From Mycolicibacterium baixiangningiae (GTDB lineage Bacteria > Actinomycetota > Actinomycetes > Mycobacteriales > Mycobacteriaceae): a stretch of 64,000 nt of DNA. The position numbers and the translations under genes are program-made. The stretch spans positions 2,666,001 through 2,730,000 of the forward strand of contig NZ_CP066218.1 of assembly GCF_016313185.1 (NCBI RefSeq). The letters run 5' to 3'. Under the pieces are notes generated by a model that ran no database searches, was not told the origin of the DNA, and saw only the letters and a list, made by a program, of their open reading frames with translations. Shown in pieces: positions 11,805 to 21,669 of this stretch. Each line of letters starts with the position of its first letter. The stretch's first letter is position 1.

Positions 11805-14626
11805 CGTCGACGACGCTGGCCTACATTCCCAGTCCGTCGCAGGGCGTCTGGGAGCTCGGGCCGTTCCCGTTGCGGGCGTACGCCCTGTGCATCATCGTCG
11901 GCATCATCGTGGCGCTGGTCCTGGGTGACCGCCGCTGGGAGGCGCGTGGCGGCGAGGCCGGCGTCGTCTACGACATCGCTCTGTGGGCGGTCCCGTTCGG
12001 TCTGATCGGCGGCCGGCTCTACCACGTCATCACGGATTGGCAGACCTACTTCGGTCCGGACGGCGCCGGCCTGCTCGCCGCATTCCGCATCTGGGAGGGC
12101 GGTCTGGGCATTTGGGGCGCGGTCGCCCTGGGTGGTGTGGGTGCGTGGATTGCGTGCCGCCGCCGGGGAATCCCGCTGCCGGCGTTCGGCGATGCCGTCG
12201 CGCCGGGCATCATCCTGGCGCAGGCGATCGGCCGGCTCGGCAACTACTTCAATCAGGAACTGTACGGACGCCCGACCACGCTGCCGTGGGGACTGGAGAT
12301 CTACGAGCGGGTCGATGCCAGTGGTGCGCGCAATGACCTGATCGGGGTGTCGACGGGTCGTGTGGTCGAGGTCGTCCACCCGACGTTCTTGTACGAACTG
12401 CTGTGGAATCTGCTGGTTTTCGCGGTGCTCATCTGGGCTGATCGACGGTTCAAGCTGGGGCACGGCAGGCTGTTCGCGCTCTACGTCGCGGGGTATTGCC
12501 TCGGCCGGTTCTGGATTGAGTTGTTGCGCAGTGACATGGCCACACACCTCGCGGGCATCCGGGTCAATTCGTTCACGTCGATGTTCGTGTTCATCGGCGC
12601 AGTGGTGTACCTGATGGCGGCTCCGAGGGGTCGCGAGGATCCGGCGACGCTGCGGGAAGAGCCGACGGAGGACGTGGACGCCGAGGACCGGGTCACCGAG
12701 GACGGGGAGCCCGAAGACGTCAAGCCCGAGGGTGATGAACCCCGGGACAGTGCGACCGAGGAATTGCTCAAGCACCTCGTGGCCGGTGTTGCGGTCACCT
12801 CGGGACTCGGGATGGCCGCAAATGTCGCCGGGGCCGCGGACGAGAAAGACGACTCCGAGGCTGGTGAGGCCGCTGATCGTGAGCCGTTGACGACGGTTGG
12901 TGCTGTCGAAGGTGAGGACGCGGTCGCGGCTGAGGAGTCTGCGGAAGAAGCTCATGAGGCGGCGGTCGAGGGTGCTGAGGAAGCAGCGGCCGTCGCGGAC
13001 GAGGTCGCTGCTGACGTCGATGAACCCGTCGGCGCCGATGGGCCGTTGACGACGGTTGGCGCGGTTGAGGGTGAGGACGCGGTCGCGGCTGAGGAGTCGG
13101 CCGAAGAAGCTCATGAGGCGGCGGTCGAGGGTGCTGAGGAAGCAGCGGCGGTCGCGGACGAGGCGGCTGCTGACGTGGATGAACCCGTCGAGGCCGTCGA
13201 GCCGTTGACGACGGTTGGCGTGGTTGAGGGTGAGGACGCGGTCGCCGCTGAGGAGTCGGCTGAAGAAGCTCATGAGGCGGCGGTTGAGGCGCGCGAGGAG
13301 GCCGAGGCTGTCGCGGAAGAGGCCGCTGTTGACGAGACCGGTGATGAGGGCAAGCTCGAGGCGTTGGCTGAGGATGTGGAGTCTGCGCCGTCGGAGGACA
13401 TTGGTGGGGCGGCTGATCGTGGGCCGTTGACGACGGCGGGTGCTGTTCAGGGTGAGGATGCGGTCGCGGTTAGGGAGGCTGCGGAAGAGGCTCATGAGGC
13501 GGCGGTTGAGCGTGCTGAGGAAGCCGAGGCCGTCGCTGCGGAGGTGTCCGATGACGTGGATGAACCCGCCGGTGCCGTTGAGCCGTTGACGACGGTGGGT
13601 GCTGTTGAGGGTGAGGATGCGGTCGCGGTTGAGGAGGCTGCGGAAGAGGCTCATGAGGCGGCGGTTGAGCGTGCTGAGGAAGCCGAGGCCGTCGCTGCGG
13701 AGGTGTCCGATGACGTGGATGAACCCGCCGGTGCCGTTGAGCCGTTGACGACGGTGGGTGCTGTTGAGGGTGAGGATGCGGTCGCGGTTGAGGAGGCTGC
13801 GGAAGAGGCTCATGAGGCGGCGGTTGAGGCGCGCGAGGAGGCCGAGGCTGTCGCGGAAGAGGCCGCTGCTGACGAGACGGCTGATGAGGGCAAGCCCGAG
13901 CCGGTGGCTGAGGCCGAAGCGCTGGCTGAGGATGTGGAGTCTGCGCCGTCGGAGGACATTGGTGAGGCGGCTGATCGTGAGCCGTTGACGACGGTGGGCG
14001 CGGTTGAGGGTGAGGATGCGGTCGCGGTTGAGGACGCTGCTGAAGAGGCTCATGAGGCGGCGGTTGAGGCGCGCGAGGAGGCCGAGGCTGTCGCGGAAGA
14101 GGCGGCTGCTGACGTGGATGAACCCGCCGAAGCCGTCGAAGCCGTCGAGCCGTTGACGACGGCGGGTGCTCTTGAGGGTGAGGATGCGGTCGCGGCTGAG
14201 GAGGCTGCGGAAGAGGCTCATGAGGCGGCGGTCGAGCGTGCTGAGGAGGCCGAGGCCGTCGCGGAGGACGCCGCTGACGCCGTCACCAATGACGCCGAGA
14301 CCACTGATTACGGCGACCTCGAGGCTGCAGTGGAGCGCGCCGAAGAGGCCGAGGCCGTCGCCGAGGACATCGCCGCCGCGGACGCCGCCGGCGAGTTCAC
14401 CGACGAGGCGCCTGGCGAAGCCGTCGTAGACACCGACACCGCGGCGACGCCGTCTACCAAGGCCGGTGCCGTGGAGGGCGACGAAGCCGCGGAGGCGGTC
14501 GAGTCCGCGAAGGAGACGCGCCAATCGGCCGTCACGCGCGCCGAGCAGGCGCAGGCGGTCGCACGACAGGTCGCCTCGACGGCCGCCGCCACGCTGCGGC
14601 GTCGCTTGCGGGGGCGCCGCAAGTAG
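11801..14626 (+). CDS. lgt: Prolipoprotein diacylglyceryl transferase with giant repetitive C-terminal extension
   Basis: Transfers diacylglycerol from phosphatidylglycerol to the lipobox cysteine of prolipoproteins, in the plasma membrane. The first ~285 residues are a normal Lgt: several membrane segments, WEGGLGIWGA, and the signature GRLGNYFNQELYG near residue 143 with the essential Arg. Then comes an acidic linker and, from about residue 362, eight copies of a 53-residue-based unit beginning PLTT(V/A)GA and rich in Glu and Ala, plus a degraded ninth, ending in a basic tail RRRLRGRRK. At 941 residues it is about twice the ~470 residues I recall for M. tuberculosis Lgt, which also has a C-terminal extension. 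GTG start coupled to trpA. Catalytic assignment secure; tail function unknown. Confidence 0.93.
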   Translation: MTSTTLAYIPSPSQGVWELGPFPLRAYALCIIVGIIVALVLGDRRWEARGGEAGVVYDIALWAVPFGLIGGRLYHVITDWQTYFGPDGAGLLAAFRIWEGGLGIWGAVALGGVGAWIACRRRGIPLPAFGDAVAPGIILAQAIGRLGNYFNQELYGRPTTLPWGLEIYERVDASGARNDLIGVSTGRVVEVVHPTFLYELLWNLLVFAVLIWADRRFKLGHGRLFALYVAGYCLGRFWIELLRSDMATHLAGIRVNSFTSMFVFIGAVVYLMAAPRGREDPATLREEPTEDVDAEDRVTEDGEPEDVKPEGDEPRDSATEELLKHLVAGVAVTSGLGMAANVAGAADEKDDSEAGEAADREPLTTVGAVEGEDAVAAEESAEEAHEAAVEGAEEAAAVADEVAADVDEPVGADGPLTTVGAVEGEDAVAAEESAEEAHEAAVEGAEEAAAVADEAAADVDEPVEAVEPLTTVGVVEGEDAVAAEESAEEAHEAAVEAREEAEAVAEEAAVDETGDEGKLEALAEDVESAPSEDIGGAADRGPLTTAGAVQGEDAVAVREAAEEAHEAAVERAEEAEAVAAEVSDDVDEPAGAVEPLTTVGAVEGEDAVAVEEAAEEAHEAAVERAEEAEAVAAEVSDDVDEPAGAVEPLTTVGAVEGEDAVAVEEAAEEAHEAAVEAREEAEAVAEEAAADETADEGKPEPVAEAEALAEDVESAPSEDIGEAADREPLTTVGAVEGEDAVAVEDAAEEAHEAAVEAREEAEAVAEEAAADVDEPAEAVEAVEPLTTAGALEGEDAVAAEEAAEEAHEAAVERAEEAEAVAEDAADAVTNDAETTDYGDLEAAVERAEEAEAVAEDIAAADAAGEFTDEAPGEAVVDTDTAATPSTKAGAVEGDEAAEAVESAKETRQSAVTRAEQAQAVARQVASTAAATLRRRLRGRRK
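12884..14300. repeat. Coding tandem repeats in lgt (eight PLTT units)
   Basis: In-frame units start at 12884, 13043, 13202, 13424, 13583, 13742, 13982 and 14150. The basic period is 159 bp (53 codons); units 3 and 6 are extended to 222 and 240 bp by a related insert containing EDVESAPSEDIG, and unit 7 is 168 bp. Units 4 and 5 are nearly identical at DNA level, so recent duplication or conversion is likely. The predicted peptide is Glu/Ala-rich and helix-prone (EEAHEAAVERAEEAEAVA). Confidence 0.9.
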
Positions 14627-14699
14627 CTCGGCTGCCCCACGCGCTTTTTCGGGTTTCCCACCCTTATGAGCGGCATGGCGTTCTGGCATGCTGAAGTCC

Positions 14700-15095
14700 A
14701 TGACCGACCCCTCGCAGTTCGGTAACACCCCCGAAGGCACCCCGCCGCCTCCGCCCGGCGCCGGCTATCCGCCGCCGTACCCGCCGGCTCCCGGCAACTA
14801 CCCGCCCCCGTACTACGACCCCTCCGCGCCCTACGGCAGGCATCCCATGACCGGAGAGCCGTACTCAGACAAGTCGAAGGTCGTCGCGGGTCTCCTCCAA
14901 TTGGTGGGGCTGCTCGGCATCGTCGGCATCGGACGCATGTACCTCGGCCAGGTCGGGCTGGGCGTCGCACAACTGGTGGTCGGACTCGTGACCTGCGGCA
15001 TCGGCGCCGTCATCTGGGGCATCATCGATGCGATCCTCATCTTCACCGACAAGGTCCGCGATCCGAACGGTCTCCCGTTGCGTGATGGAACCTGA
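14700..15095 (+). CDS. Proline-rich TM2-domain membrane protein
   Basis: About 131 residues. A Pro/Gly/Tyr-rich N-terminal half (repeated PPP and YPPP runs) is followed by a short basic segment (DKSKVVAGLLQL) and two membrane helices with the TM2-domain pattern, including a GIGRMYLGQ turn. Position after lgt matches Rv1615. ATG 14700 (MTDPSQ) is preferred; ATG 14688 four codons upstream is possible. Function unknown; the TM2 family is a common prokaryotic two-helix domain. Confidence 0.8.
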   Translation: MTDPSQFGNTPEGTPPPPPGAGYPPPYPPAPGNYPPPYYDPSAPYGRHPMTGEPYSDKSKVVAGLLQLVGLLGIVGIGRMYLGQVGLGVAQLVVGLVTCGIGAVIWGIIDAILIFTDKVRDPNGLPLRDGT

Positions 15096-15498
15096 CACTC
15101 CCACCCCCAGTCGTACGCCGCTCTACATCACCCTCGGGACCGGCGCCGTGTTCGTGGCCGCGCTGGCCTACATCGGTCTCGCCGACCCTCACCGGCCCGG
15201 TTTCCTGGCACCGCTGTGCCCGTTCAAACACGTGACCGGGTGGGACTGTCCGGCGTGCGGGGGACTGCGCATGACGCACGATCTCCTGCACGGCGACATT
15301 GCCGCGGCCGTCGCCGACAATGTGTTCCTCCTCGTCGGCTTGCCTCTGCTGGCGGCATGGGTGGTCATCCGACGGCGTCGGCACGAAGCCGTGCTGCCGG
15401 CGACCGCGATCGTCGTCATCGCCGTGGCCACCATCAGCTGGACTGTGGTCCGCAATCTGCCCGGATTTCCGCTGGTCCCGACTTTGCTCGACGGGTAG
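15085..15498 (+). CDS. DUF2752 membrane protein
   Basis: 137 residues with about three hydrophobic segments and the DUF2752 signature CPFKHVTGWDCPACGGLRMTH, a cysteine-rich CPxCGGxR motif. Overlaps the upstream TM2 gene by 11 bp, so the two are probably co-translated, as for Rv1615-Rv1616. ATG at 15085 is preferred over GTG at 15082. Function unknown. Confidence 0.8.
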   Translation: MEPDTPTPSRTPLYITLGTGAVFVAALAYIGLADPHRPGFLAPLCPFKHVTGWDCPACGGLRMTHDLLHGDIAAAVADNVFLLVGLPLLAAWVVIRRRRHEAVLPATAIVVIAVATISWTVVRNLPGFPLVPTLLDG

Positions 15499-15535
15499 TG
15501 GCCCACCTGCGCTGATACACTTGCCGCTCGGGCCG

Positions 15536-15569
15536 CCGCAGTCCCGGCAAAGGTTTTCCGGAACTGCGG
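15536..15569 (+). promoter_or_regulatory. Leader hairpin abutting the gltB ribosome binding site
   Basis: Arms ccgcagt (15536-15542) and actgcgg (15563-15569) pair perfectly; after one C-A mismatch the inner ccgg/ccgg also pairs. The right arm runs into the gltB Shine-Dalgarno sequence ggaggtg, so folding could limit ribosome access. A TACACT hexamer at 15516-15521 could be the -10 element of a short leader transcript. No ligand-binding RNA class was recognised. Confidence 0.4.
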
Positions 15570-15575
15570 AGGTGC

Positions 15576-18500
15576 ATGTCAATGCTTTATTCGGCTATCC
15601 CGCATGCGCAGGGACTCTACGACCCCGAGCACGAGAAGGATTCGTGCGGCGTCGCCATGATCGCCGACATCCAGGGCAGACGGTCGCACTCCATTGTCGC
15701 TGAGGGTCTGGTCGCCCTCGAGCACCTCGATCACCGCGGCGCAGCAGGGGCCGAAACGAACAGCGGAGACGGTGCGGGAATCCTGCTGCAGCTGCCGGTC
15801 GAGCTCTTCGCCGATGTCGTCGACTTCGAGCTCCCACAGCCGACCGCCCAGGGCTGCAACACCTTTGTTGCCGGCACGTGCTTCCTCCCGCAGGATCCGG
15901 TGGCGCGCGCAGAGGCCTGCCAACGCGTCGAGGCTCTGGCGGCCGAAGAGAATCTCGAGGTGCTGGGCTGGCGCACCGTTCCCGTCGACCCCGACAGCGC
16001 CGACGTCGGAGTCACCGCGCGGGACTGCATGCCGTACATGGCCCAATTGTTCGTCGCCGCACCAGAAGTCGACGGCGTCCGCCCCGGTGGCGTCGAACTC
16101 GACCGGCGGGTGTACCCGCTGCGCAAACGCGCGGAGAAGTCCGCCGAGGTCTACTTCCCGTCCCTGTCCAGCCGCACCATCGCCTACAAGGGCATGCTCA
16201 CCACCGTGCAGTTGCCGCTGTACTTCAGCGATCTGCGTGACGCGCGGTGCACCAGCGCCATCGCGATCGTCCACAGCCGTTTCTCCACCAACACGTTTCC
16301 GTCGTGGCCGCTCGCGCACCCGTTCCGGTTCGTCGCCCACAACGGCGAGATCAACACCGTGCGTGGCAACCGCAACCGCATGCACGCCCGTGAAGCCATG
16401 CTGGCCAGCGCCAACATTCCCGGCGATCTGAGCCGTCTGTCCCCGGTGTGCACCGCGGACGCCTCGGACTCGGCGAGTTTCGACGAGGTTCTCGAACTGC
16501 TCCACCTCGGCGGCCGCAGCCTGCCCCACGCGGTGCTGATGATGATCCCCGAGGCATGGGAGAACAACGCCTCGATGGACGCCGACGAGCGGGCGTTCTG
16601 GCAATTCCACGCCTCGCTGATGGAACCGTGGGACGGTCCGGCGTGCGTCACGTTCACCGACGGCACCCTGGTCGGAGCGGTGCTGGACCGCAACGGGTTA
16701 CGCCCCGGCCGTTGGTGGCGCACCGCCGACGACCGGATCATCCTCGCCAGCGAGAGCGGGGTGCTCGACGTCCCGTCCGCGCAGATCGTCGCCAAGGGCC
16801 GATTGCAGCCGGGCAAGATGCTGCTGGTCGACACGGCAGCGGGCCGCATCGTCAGCGATGACGAGATCAAGCTCGGATTGTCCGAGGGCGAGGCCTACGG
16901 CGAATGGCTGCATGCCGGCCTGCTCGAACTCGGGTCGTTGCCGGAACGGGTTCGGGTACAGCCCAATCACGAATCGGTGGTCCGCCGCCAGATCTCCTTC
17001 GGCTACACCGAGGAGGAGTTGCGGATCCTGATCACCCCGATGGCCGCCTCCGGCGCCGAACCCCTGGGGTCGATGGGCACCGACACGCCGACCGCGGTGC
17101 TCTCCGAACGGTCGCGGCCGCTCTACGACTACTTCGTCGAACTCTTCGCCCAGGTGACCAATCCTCCGCTGGACGCCATCCGCGAGGAAGTGGTCACCAG
17201 CATGTCCCGCGTCATGGGCCCCGAGCAGAACCTGCTCGAGCCGACGGCGGCGTCGTGCCGGCAGATCATTCTGAAGTGGCCGGTGCTCGACAACGACGAA
17301 CTCAACAAGATCGTCCACATCAACGACGACGGTGAGCATCCGGGCCTGCGGGCGGTGGTCCTCAAAGCCCTCTACGACGTAGAACGCGGTGGCGAGGGAC
17401 TGGCCGAAGCTCTCGACGAACTGCGCAGCCGGGCCGGTGACGCCATCACCGAAGGCGCACGCACACTGGTCATCTCGGATCGCGACTCCGACCACACCCG
17501 CGCACCCATCCCGTCGCTGCTGGCCGTGTCCGCGGTCCACCACCACCTCGTGCGCACCAAGCAGCGCACCGAGGTGGCGCTGGTGGTGGAGTCCGGTGAT
17601 GCCCGCGAAGTGCACCACATCGCGATGCTCATCGGCTTCGGCGCCGCAGCCGTCAACCCCTACCTCGCCTTCGAGACCATCGAGGACCTCATCCGCGAAG
17701 GTGAACTCACCGGCATCGAAACCGCCGCAGCGGTACGCAATTACCTCAAAGCTCTCGGCAAGGGGGTGACGAAGGTGATGAGCAAGATGGGCATCTCCAC
17801 GGTCGCCTCCTACACCGCCGCGCAGGCCTTCGAGGCGGTCGGTATCGACCGCGACGTCATCGACGAGTACTTCACCGGGACGCCGAGCCAGATCGGCGGT
17901 ATCGGACTCGACGTCATCGCCGAGGAGGTCAAACTCCGGCATCGCCGCGCGTACCCGGAGAATCCGACCGAGCGGGTGCACCGCCGCCTCGAGGTCGGCG
18001 GCGAGTACGCATTCCGGCGCGAGGGGGAGCTGCATCTGTTCAGCCCGGAAGTGGTGTTCCTCCTTCAGCATTCGACACGCACGGGCCGCCAGGACGTGTT
18101 CCGGCAGTACTCCGAGGAGGTCGACCGGCTGTCCCGCGACGGCGGCACCCTGCGCGGGCTGTTCGAGTTCAAGAAGGGACTTCGGCCGCCGGTGCCCCTC
18201 GACGAGGTGGAGTCGGCCGACGAGATCGTCACGCGCTTCAACACCGGCGCGATGAGTTACGGCTCCATCAGTGCCGAGGCCCACGAGACGATGGCGATCG
18301 CGATGAACAACCTGGGCGGGCGCTCCAACTCCGGGGAGGGCGGGGAGGACGTCGACCGGCTCTACGATCCCCAGCGCCGCAGCGCGGTCAAGCAGGTCGC
18401 CAGCGGCCGGTTCGGCGTGACCAGTGACTACCTCGTCAACGCCACCGACATCCAGATCAAGATGGCCCAAGGCGCCAAACCCGGTGAGGGCGGCCAGCTT

Positions 18501-20141
18501 CCGGGCTACAAGGTGTACCCGAACATCGCCAAGACGCGGCACTCCACCCCCGGTGTCGGGCTCATCTCACCGCCGCCGCACCACGACATCTACTCGATCG
18601 AGGACCTCGCGCAGCTCATCCACGACCTGAAGAATGCCAACGACCAGGCGCGGATCCACGTGAAGCTGGTCAGCAGCGTCGGTGTCGGGACGGTCGCCGC
18701 CGGAGTGTCCAAGGCGCATGCGGACGTGGTACTCATCTCGGGTTACGACGGCGGCACGGGTGCCGCGCCGTTGACGAGCCTCAAGCATGCCGGTGCGCCG
18801 TGGGAGATCGGGCTCGCCGATGCACAGCAGACCCTGGTGCTCAACGGTCTCCGTGACCGCATCACCGTGCAATGCGACGGCGGGATGCGCACCGCCCGCG
18901 ACGTGATGGTCGCAATGCTGCTGGGCGCCGAGGAGTTCGGATTCGCGACGGCACCGCTGGTGGTGGCCGGATGCATCATGATGCGGGTCTGCCACCTCGA
19001 CACGTGCCCGGTCGGCGTCGCCACCCAGAACCCGGAGCTGCGGGCCCGGTTCAACGGCAAGCCCGAATTCGTGGAGAACTTCTTCCGGTTCATCGCCGAG
19101 GACATCCGCCGCCACCTCGCCGAGCTCGGCTTCCGCAGCATCGACGAAGCCGTCGGCCACGCCGAACTGCTCGACACCGCAACCGGAGTGGAGCACTGGA
19201 AGAGCAAGGGTCTCGACCTCACGCCGATTTTCGCCACGCCCACCAACGCGCACGACGACCAAGCGACCCAGCGGCGCAAGCTCAAGGACCAGTACCACGC
19301 CCTGGACCAGGCGCTCGACCAGACGCTCATCCAGCTCTCCGAGGGCGCCCTCGAAGACGCCCACCCGGTGACCCTCGAACTGCCCGTCCGCAACGTCAAC
19401 CGCACCGTGGGCACTCTGCTCGGCGCCGAGGTGACCCGCCGATACGGCGCGGCCGGGCTCCCGGACGACACGATCCGGATCACGCTCACCGGGTCGGCGG
19501 GTCAGTCGATCGGCGCGTTCCTTCCGCCCGGCGTCACAATGGAGTTGATCGGTGACGCCAATGACTATGTGGGCAAGGGACTCTCGGGTGGCCGGATCGT
19601 CGTCAAGCCCGCCGACGACGTGCTGTTCCTGCCCGAGGACAACGTCATCGCCGGCAACACCCTGCTCTACGGCGCGACCTCAGGGGAGGTGTTCCTGCGC
19701 GGCAAGGTCGGAGAACGGTTCTGCGCCCGCAACTCCGGCGCACTGGCCGTGGTCGAGGGTGTCGGCGACCATGCCTGCGAGTACATGACCGGCGGACGGG
19801 TGGTGGTCCTGGGCCGGACGGGTCGCAACATGGCCGCCGGGATGTCGGGCGGTATCGCCTACGTTCTGGGGTTGAATCCGGCCAAGGTCAACCCCGCCAT
19901 GGTGGAGTTGCAGCGGCTCGAACCGGAGGATCTGGTCTGGCTGCACGACGTCGTGGCACGGCACGCCAGACACACCGGCAGCACCGTGGCCACCTCGGTG
20001 CTGTCCGACTGGCCCCGGCGCAGTGCCCAGTTCACCAAAGTCATGCCCAGCGACTATCAGCGCGTCCTGCAGGCCACCCGGATGGCCAAGGCCGAGGGGC
20101 GCGACGTCGACGCCGCGATCATGGAGGCCAGCCGTGGCTGA
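15576..20141 (+). CDS. gltB: Glutamate synthase (NADPH) large subunit
   Basis: Makes two glutamates from glutamine and 2-oxoglutarate. 1521 residues, normal length. Domain order: N-terminal class II glutaminase, whose nucleophile is expected to be Cys24 in KDSCGVAM after removal of a propeptide; central domain; FMN-binding synthase domain ([18 protein letters not shown] region) with the 3Fe-4S cysteines in [16 protein letters not shown]-terminal GXGXG beta-helix ([18 protein letters not shown]). ATG at 15576 with ggaggtg upstream. Overlaps gltD by 8 bp. In M. tuberculosis gltBD is elsewhere in the genome, so this location is a lineage difference. Confidence 0.97.
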   Translation: MSMLYSAIPHAQGLYDPEHEKDSCGVAMIADIQGRRSHSIVAEGLVALEHLDHRGAAGAETNSGDGAGILLQLPVELFADVVDFELPQPTAQGCNTFVAGTCFLPQDPVARAEACQRVEALAAEENLEVLGWRTVPVDPDSADVGVTARDCMPYMAQLFVAAPEVDGVRPGGVELDRRVYPLRKRAEKSAEVYFPSLSSRTIAYKGMLTTVQLPLYFSDLRDARCTSAIAIVHSRFSTNTFPSWPLAHPFRFVAHNGEINTVRGNRNRMHAREAMLASANIPGDLSRLSPVCTADASDSASFDEVLELLHLGGRSLPHAVLMMIPEAWENNASMDADERAFWQFHASLMEPWDGPACVTFTDGTLVGAVLDRNGLRPGRWWRTADDRIILASESGVLDVPSAQIVAKGRLQPGKMLLVDTAAGRIVSDDEIKLGLSEGEAYGEWLHAGLLELGSLPERVRVQPNHESVVRRQISFGYTEEELRILITPMAASGAEPLGSMGTDTPTAVLSERSRPLYDYFVELFAQVTNPPLDAIREEVVTSMSRVMGPEQNLLEPTAASCRQIILKWPVLDNDELNKIVHINDDGEHPGLRAVVLKALYDVERGGEGLAEALDELRSRAGDAITEGARTLVISDRDSDHTRAPIPSLLAVSAVHHHLVRTKQRTEVALVVESGDAREVHHIAMLIGFGAAAVNPYLAFETIEDLIREGELTGIETAAAVRNYLKALGKGVTKVMSKMGISTVASYTAAQAFEAVGIDRDVIDEYFTGTPSQIGGIGLDVIAEEVKLRHRRAYPENPTERVHRRLEVGGEYAFRREGELHLFSPEVVFLLQHSTRTGRQDVFRQYSEEVDRLSRDGGTLRGLFEFKKGLRPPVPLDEVESADEIVTRFNTGAMSYGSISAEAHETMAIAMNNLGGRSNSGEGGEDVDRLYDPQRRSAVKQVASGRFGVTSDYLVNATDIQIKMAQGAKPGEGGQLPGYKVYPNIAKTRHSTPGVGLISPPPHHDIYSIEDLAQLIHDLKNANDQARIHVKLVSSVGVGTVAAGVSKAHADVVLISGYDGGTGAAPLTSLKHAGAPWEIGLADAQQTLVLNGLRDRITVQCDGGMRTARDVMVAMLLGAEEFGFATAPLVVAGCIMMRVCHLDTCPVGVATQNPELRARFNGKPEFVENFFRFIAEDIRRHLAELGFRSIDEAVGHAELLDTATGVEHWKSKGLDLTPIFATPTNAHDDQATQRRKLKDQYHALDQALDQTLIQLSEGALEDAHPVTLELPVRNVNRTVGTLLGAEVTRRYGAAGLPDDTIRITLTGSAGQSIGAFLPPGVTMELIGDANDYVGKGLSGGRIVVKPADDVLFLPEDNVIAGNTLLYGATSGEVFLRGKVGERFCARNSGALAVVEGVGDHACEYMTGGRVVVLGRTGRNMAAGMSGGIAYVLGLNPAKVNPAMVELQRLEPEDLVWLHDVVARHARHTGSTVATSVLSDWPRRSAQFTKVMPSDYQRVLQATRMAKAEGRDVDAAIMEASRG

Positions 20142-21642
20142 TCCCACCGGATTCCTGAAGGTGCCCAAAGTGGAGGCCGCCAAGCGGCCCGTCGACGAGC
20201 GGGTCGGCGACTGGCACGAGGTGTACGAACGGCAGAGCCTGCCCGAGCGCGCCGAAGAGGTCTCCCAGCAGGCGCGTCGCTGCATGGACTGCGGAATCCC
20301 GTTCTGCCACTCCGGATCCGCGGGTTGTCCGCTGGGCAACCTCATCCCCGAGTGGAACGACCTGGTGCGCCGTGGCCGCTGGGATGCCGCCAGCGAACGG
20401 CTACACGCCACGAACAACTTCCCGGAGTTCACCGGGCGGCTGTGTCCGGCACCGTGCGAAGCCGCATGCGTGCTGTCGATCAGCGAGGGCCACACCGGCG
20501 GCAGCGTCACGATCAAACGCATCGAGAACACCATCGCCGACCAGGCCTGGGCGCTGGGTCTGGTCGACCCGCAGCCGGCGTCCATCCGGACCGGTAAGAG
20601 TGTCGCGGTGGTGGGTTCCGGTCCGGCCGGTCTGGCCGCCGCCCAACAGCTCACCCGCGCCGGTCACGACGTGACGGTCTTCGAACGCGACGACCGCATC
20701 GGCGGACTGATGCGTTACGGCATCCCCGAGTACAAGCTGGAGAAGAAGACACTCGACCAGCGCTTGGCGCAGATGCGGGCCGAAGGCACCCGGTTCGTCA
20801 CCGACTGCGAGGTCGGGGTCGACCTGACGGCGGAGCAGCTCCGCGAACGGTATGACGCGGTGGTGCTGGCCATCGGGGCGCTGCGCGCCCGCGACAACGA
20901 CGTGGAGGGCCGCGACCTCGAGGGTGTGCACCTGGCGATGGAACACCTGGTGCCCGCCAACAAGGAGTGCGAGGGGGACGGCGCATCGTCGCTGTCCGCC
21001 CGGGACAAGCACGTGGTGATCATCGGCGGCGGCGACACCGGGGCCGACTGCCTCGGCACCGCGCACCGCCAGGGCGCGACATCGGTCACTCAACTCGACT
21101 ACAACCCGGAGCCGCCCGAGACCCGCGACGACACCCGCAGCCCGTGGCCGACGTGGCCGCTGGTGCTGCGCACCCGGCTGTCCCCGGCCCACGCCGAGGG
21201 CGGCAACCGCCGCTACGAGGTGGCCGTGCAGCGGTTCCTCGGCGATGAGCACGGGCGGGTGCGGGCGATGGAGATCGCCGAGGTGAAGGTGGAACGCGAC
21301 GCCGAGGGGCGCCGCCGGATCGTCCCGGTCGGCGACACACTCGAGATTCCCTGCGACATGGCGTTGCTGGCCATCGGTTTCGACGGGGTCGAGCACATGC
21401 CGCTGCTCGCCGGTCTCGGCCTGGACCTCAACAACCGCGGTGCGCTGCCGTGCGGCAGCGACTGGCAGACCGATGCGCCGGGTGTGTTCGTCTGCGGTGA
21501 CGCCCACCGGGGCGCGTCGCTGATCGTGTGGGCGATCGCCGAGGGCCGCAGCGCGGCCAACGGTGTCGACGCGTATCTGATGGGCGAGTCCGACCTACCG
21601 GCCCCCGTGCGCCCCGGCGCGCTGCCTCTGGCCGTCCTCTGA
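20134..21642 (+). CDS. gltD: Glutamate synthase small subunit
   Basis: FAD/NADPH-binding electron-input subunit for GltB, 502 residues. N-terminal Fe-S cysteines are in [20 protein letters not shown] and CPAPCEAAC. The FAD-binding loop is [14 protein letters not shown] and the NADPH loop is [15 protein letters not shown] at 20134 is chosen because it overlaps the gltB stop and gives the standard N-terminus. Confidence 0.96.
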   Translation: MADPTGFLKVPKVEAAKRPVDERVGDWHEVYERQSLPERAEEVSQQARRCMDCGIPFCHSGSAGCPLGNLIPEWNDLVRRGRWDAASERLHATNNFPEFTGRLCPAPCEAACVLSISEGHTGGSVTIKRIENTIADQAWALGLVDPQPASIRTGKSVAVVGSGPAGLAAAQQLTRAGHDVTVFERDDRIGGLMRYGIPEYKLEKKTLDQRLAQMRAEGTRFVTDCEVGVDLTAEQLRERYDAVVLAIGALRARDNDVEGRDLEGVHLAMEHLVPANKECEGDGASSLSARDKHVVIIGGGDTGADCLGTAHRQGATSVTQLDYNPEPPETRDDTRSPWPTWPLVLRTRLSPAHAEGGNRRYEVAVQRFLGDEHGRVRAMEIAEVKVERDAEGRRRIVPVGDTLEIPCDMALLAIGFDGVEHMPLLAGLGLDLNNRGALPCGSDWQTDAPGVFVCGDAHRGASLIVWAIAEGRSAANGVDAYLMGESDLPAPVRPGALPLAVL

Positions 21643-21655
21643 ATCGATCAACGAC

Positions 21656-21661
21656 TACGAT
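21656..21661 (+). promoter_or_regulatory. Putative -10 hexamer TACGAT for pyk
   Basis: TACGAT sits 8 bases before the pyk GTG, leaving no room for a Shine-Dalgarno site, so a leaderless pyk transcript is likely. It lies in the 27-bp gap after gltD. Confidence 0.35.
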
Positions 21662-21669
21662 GAGTCAAC

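Noticed and set aside
11531..14740. A 1069-codon open frame on the minus strand across trpA and lgt
   Set aside because: It is the mirror of the lgt repeat block in high-GC DNA. Its translation is a low-complexity Arg/Leu/Ser-rich repeat with no family motifs, while the plus-strand frame encodes a clear Lgt.
16698..18542. A 614-codon minus-strand open frame inside gltB
   Set aside because: The plus strand carries all glutamate synthase motifs without interruption; the opposite frame shows no domain and is a GC-bias shadow.
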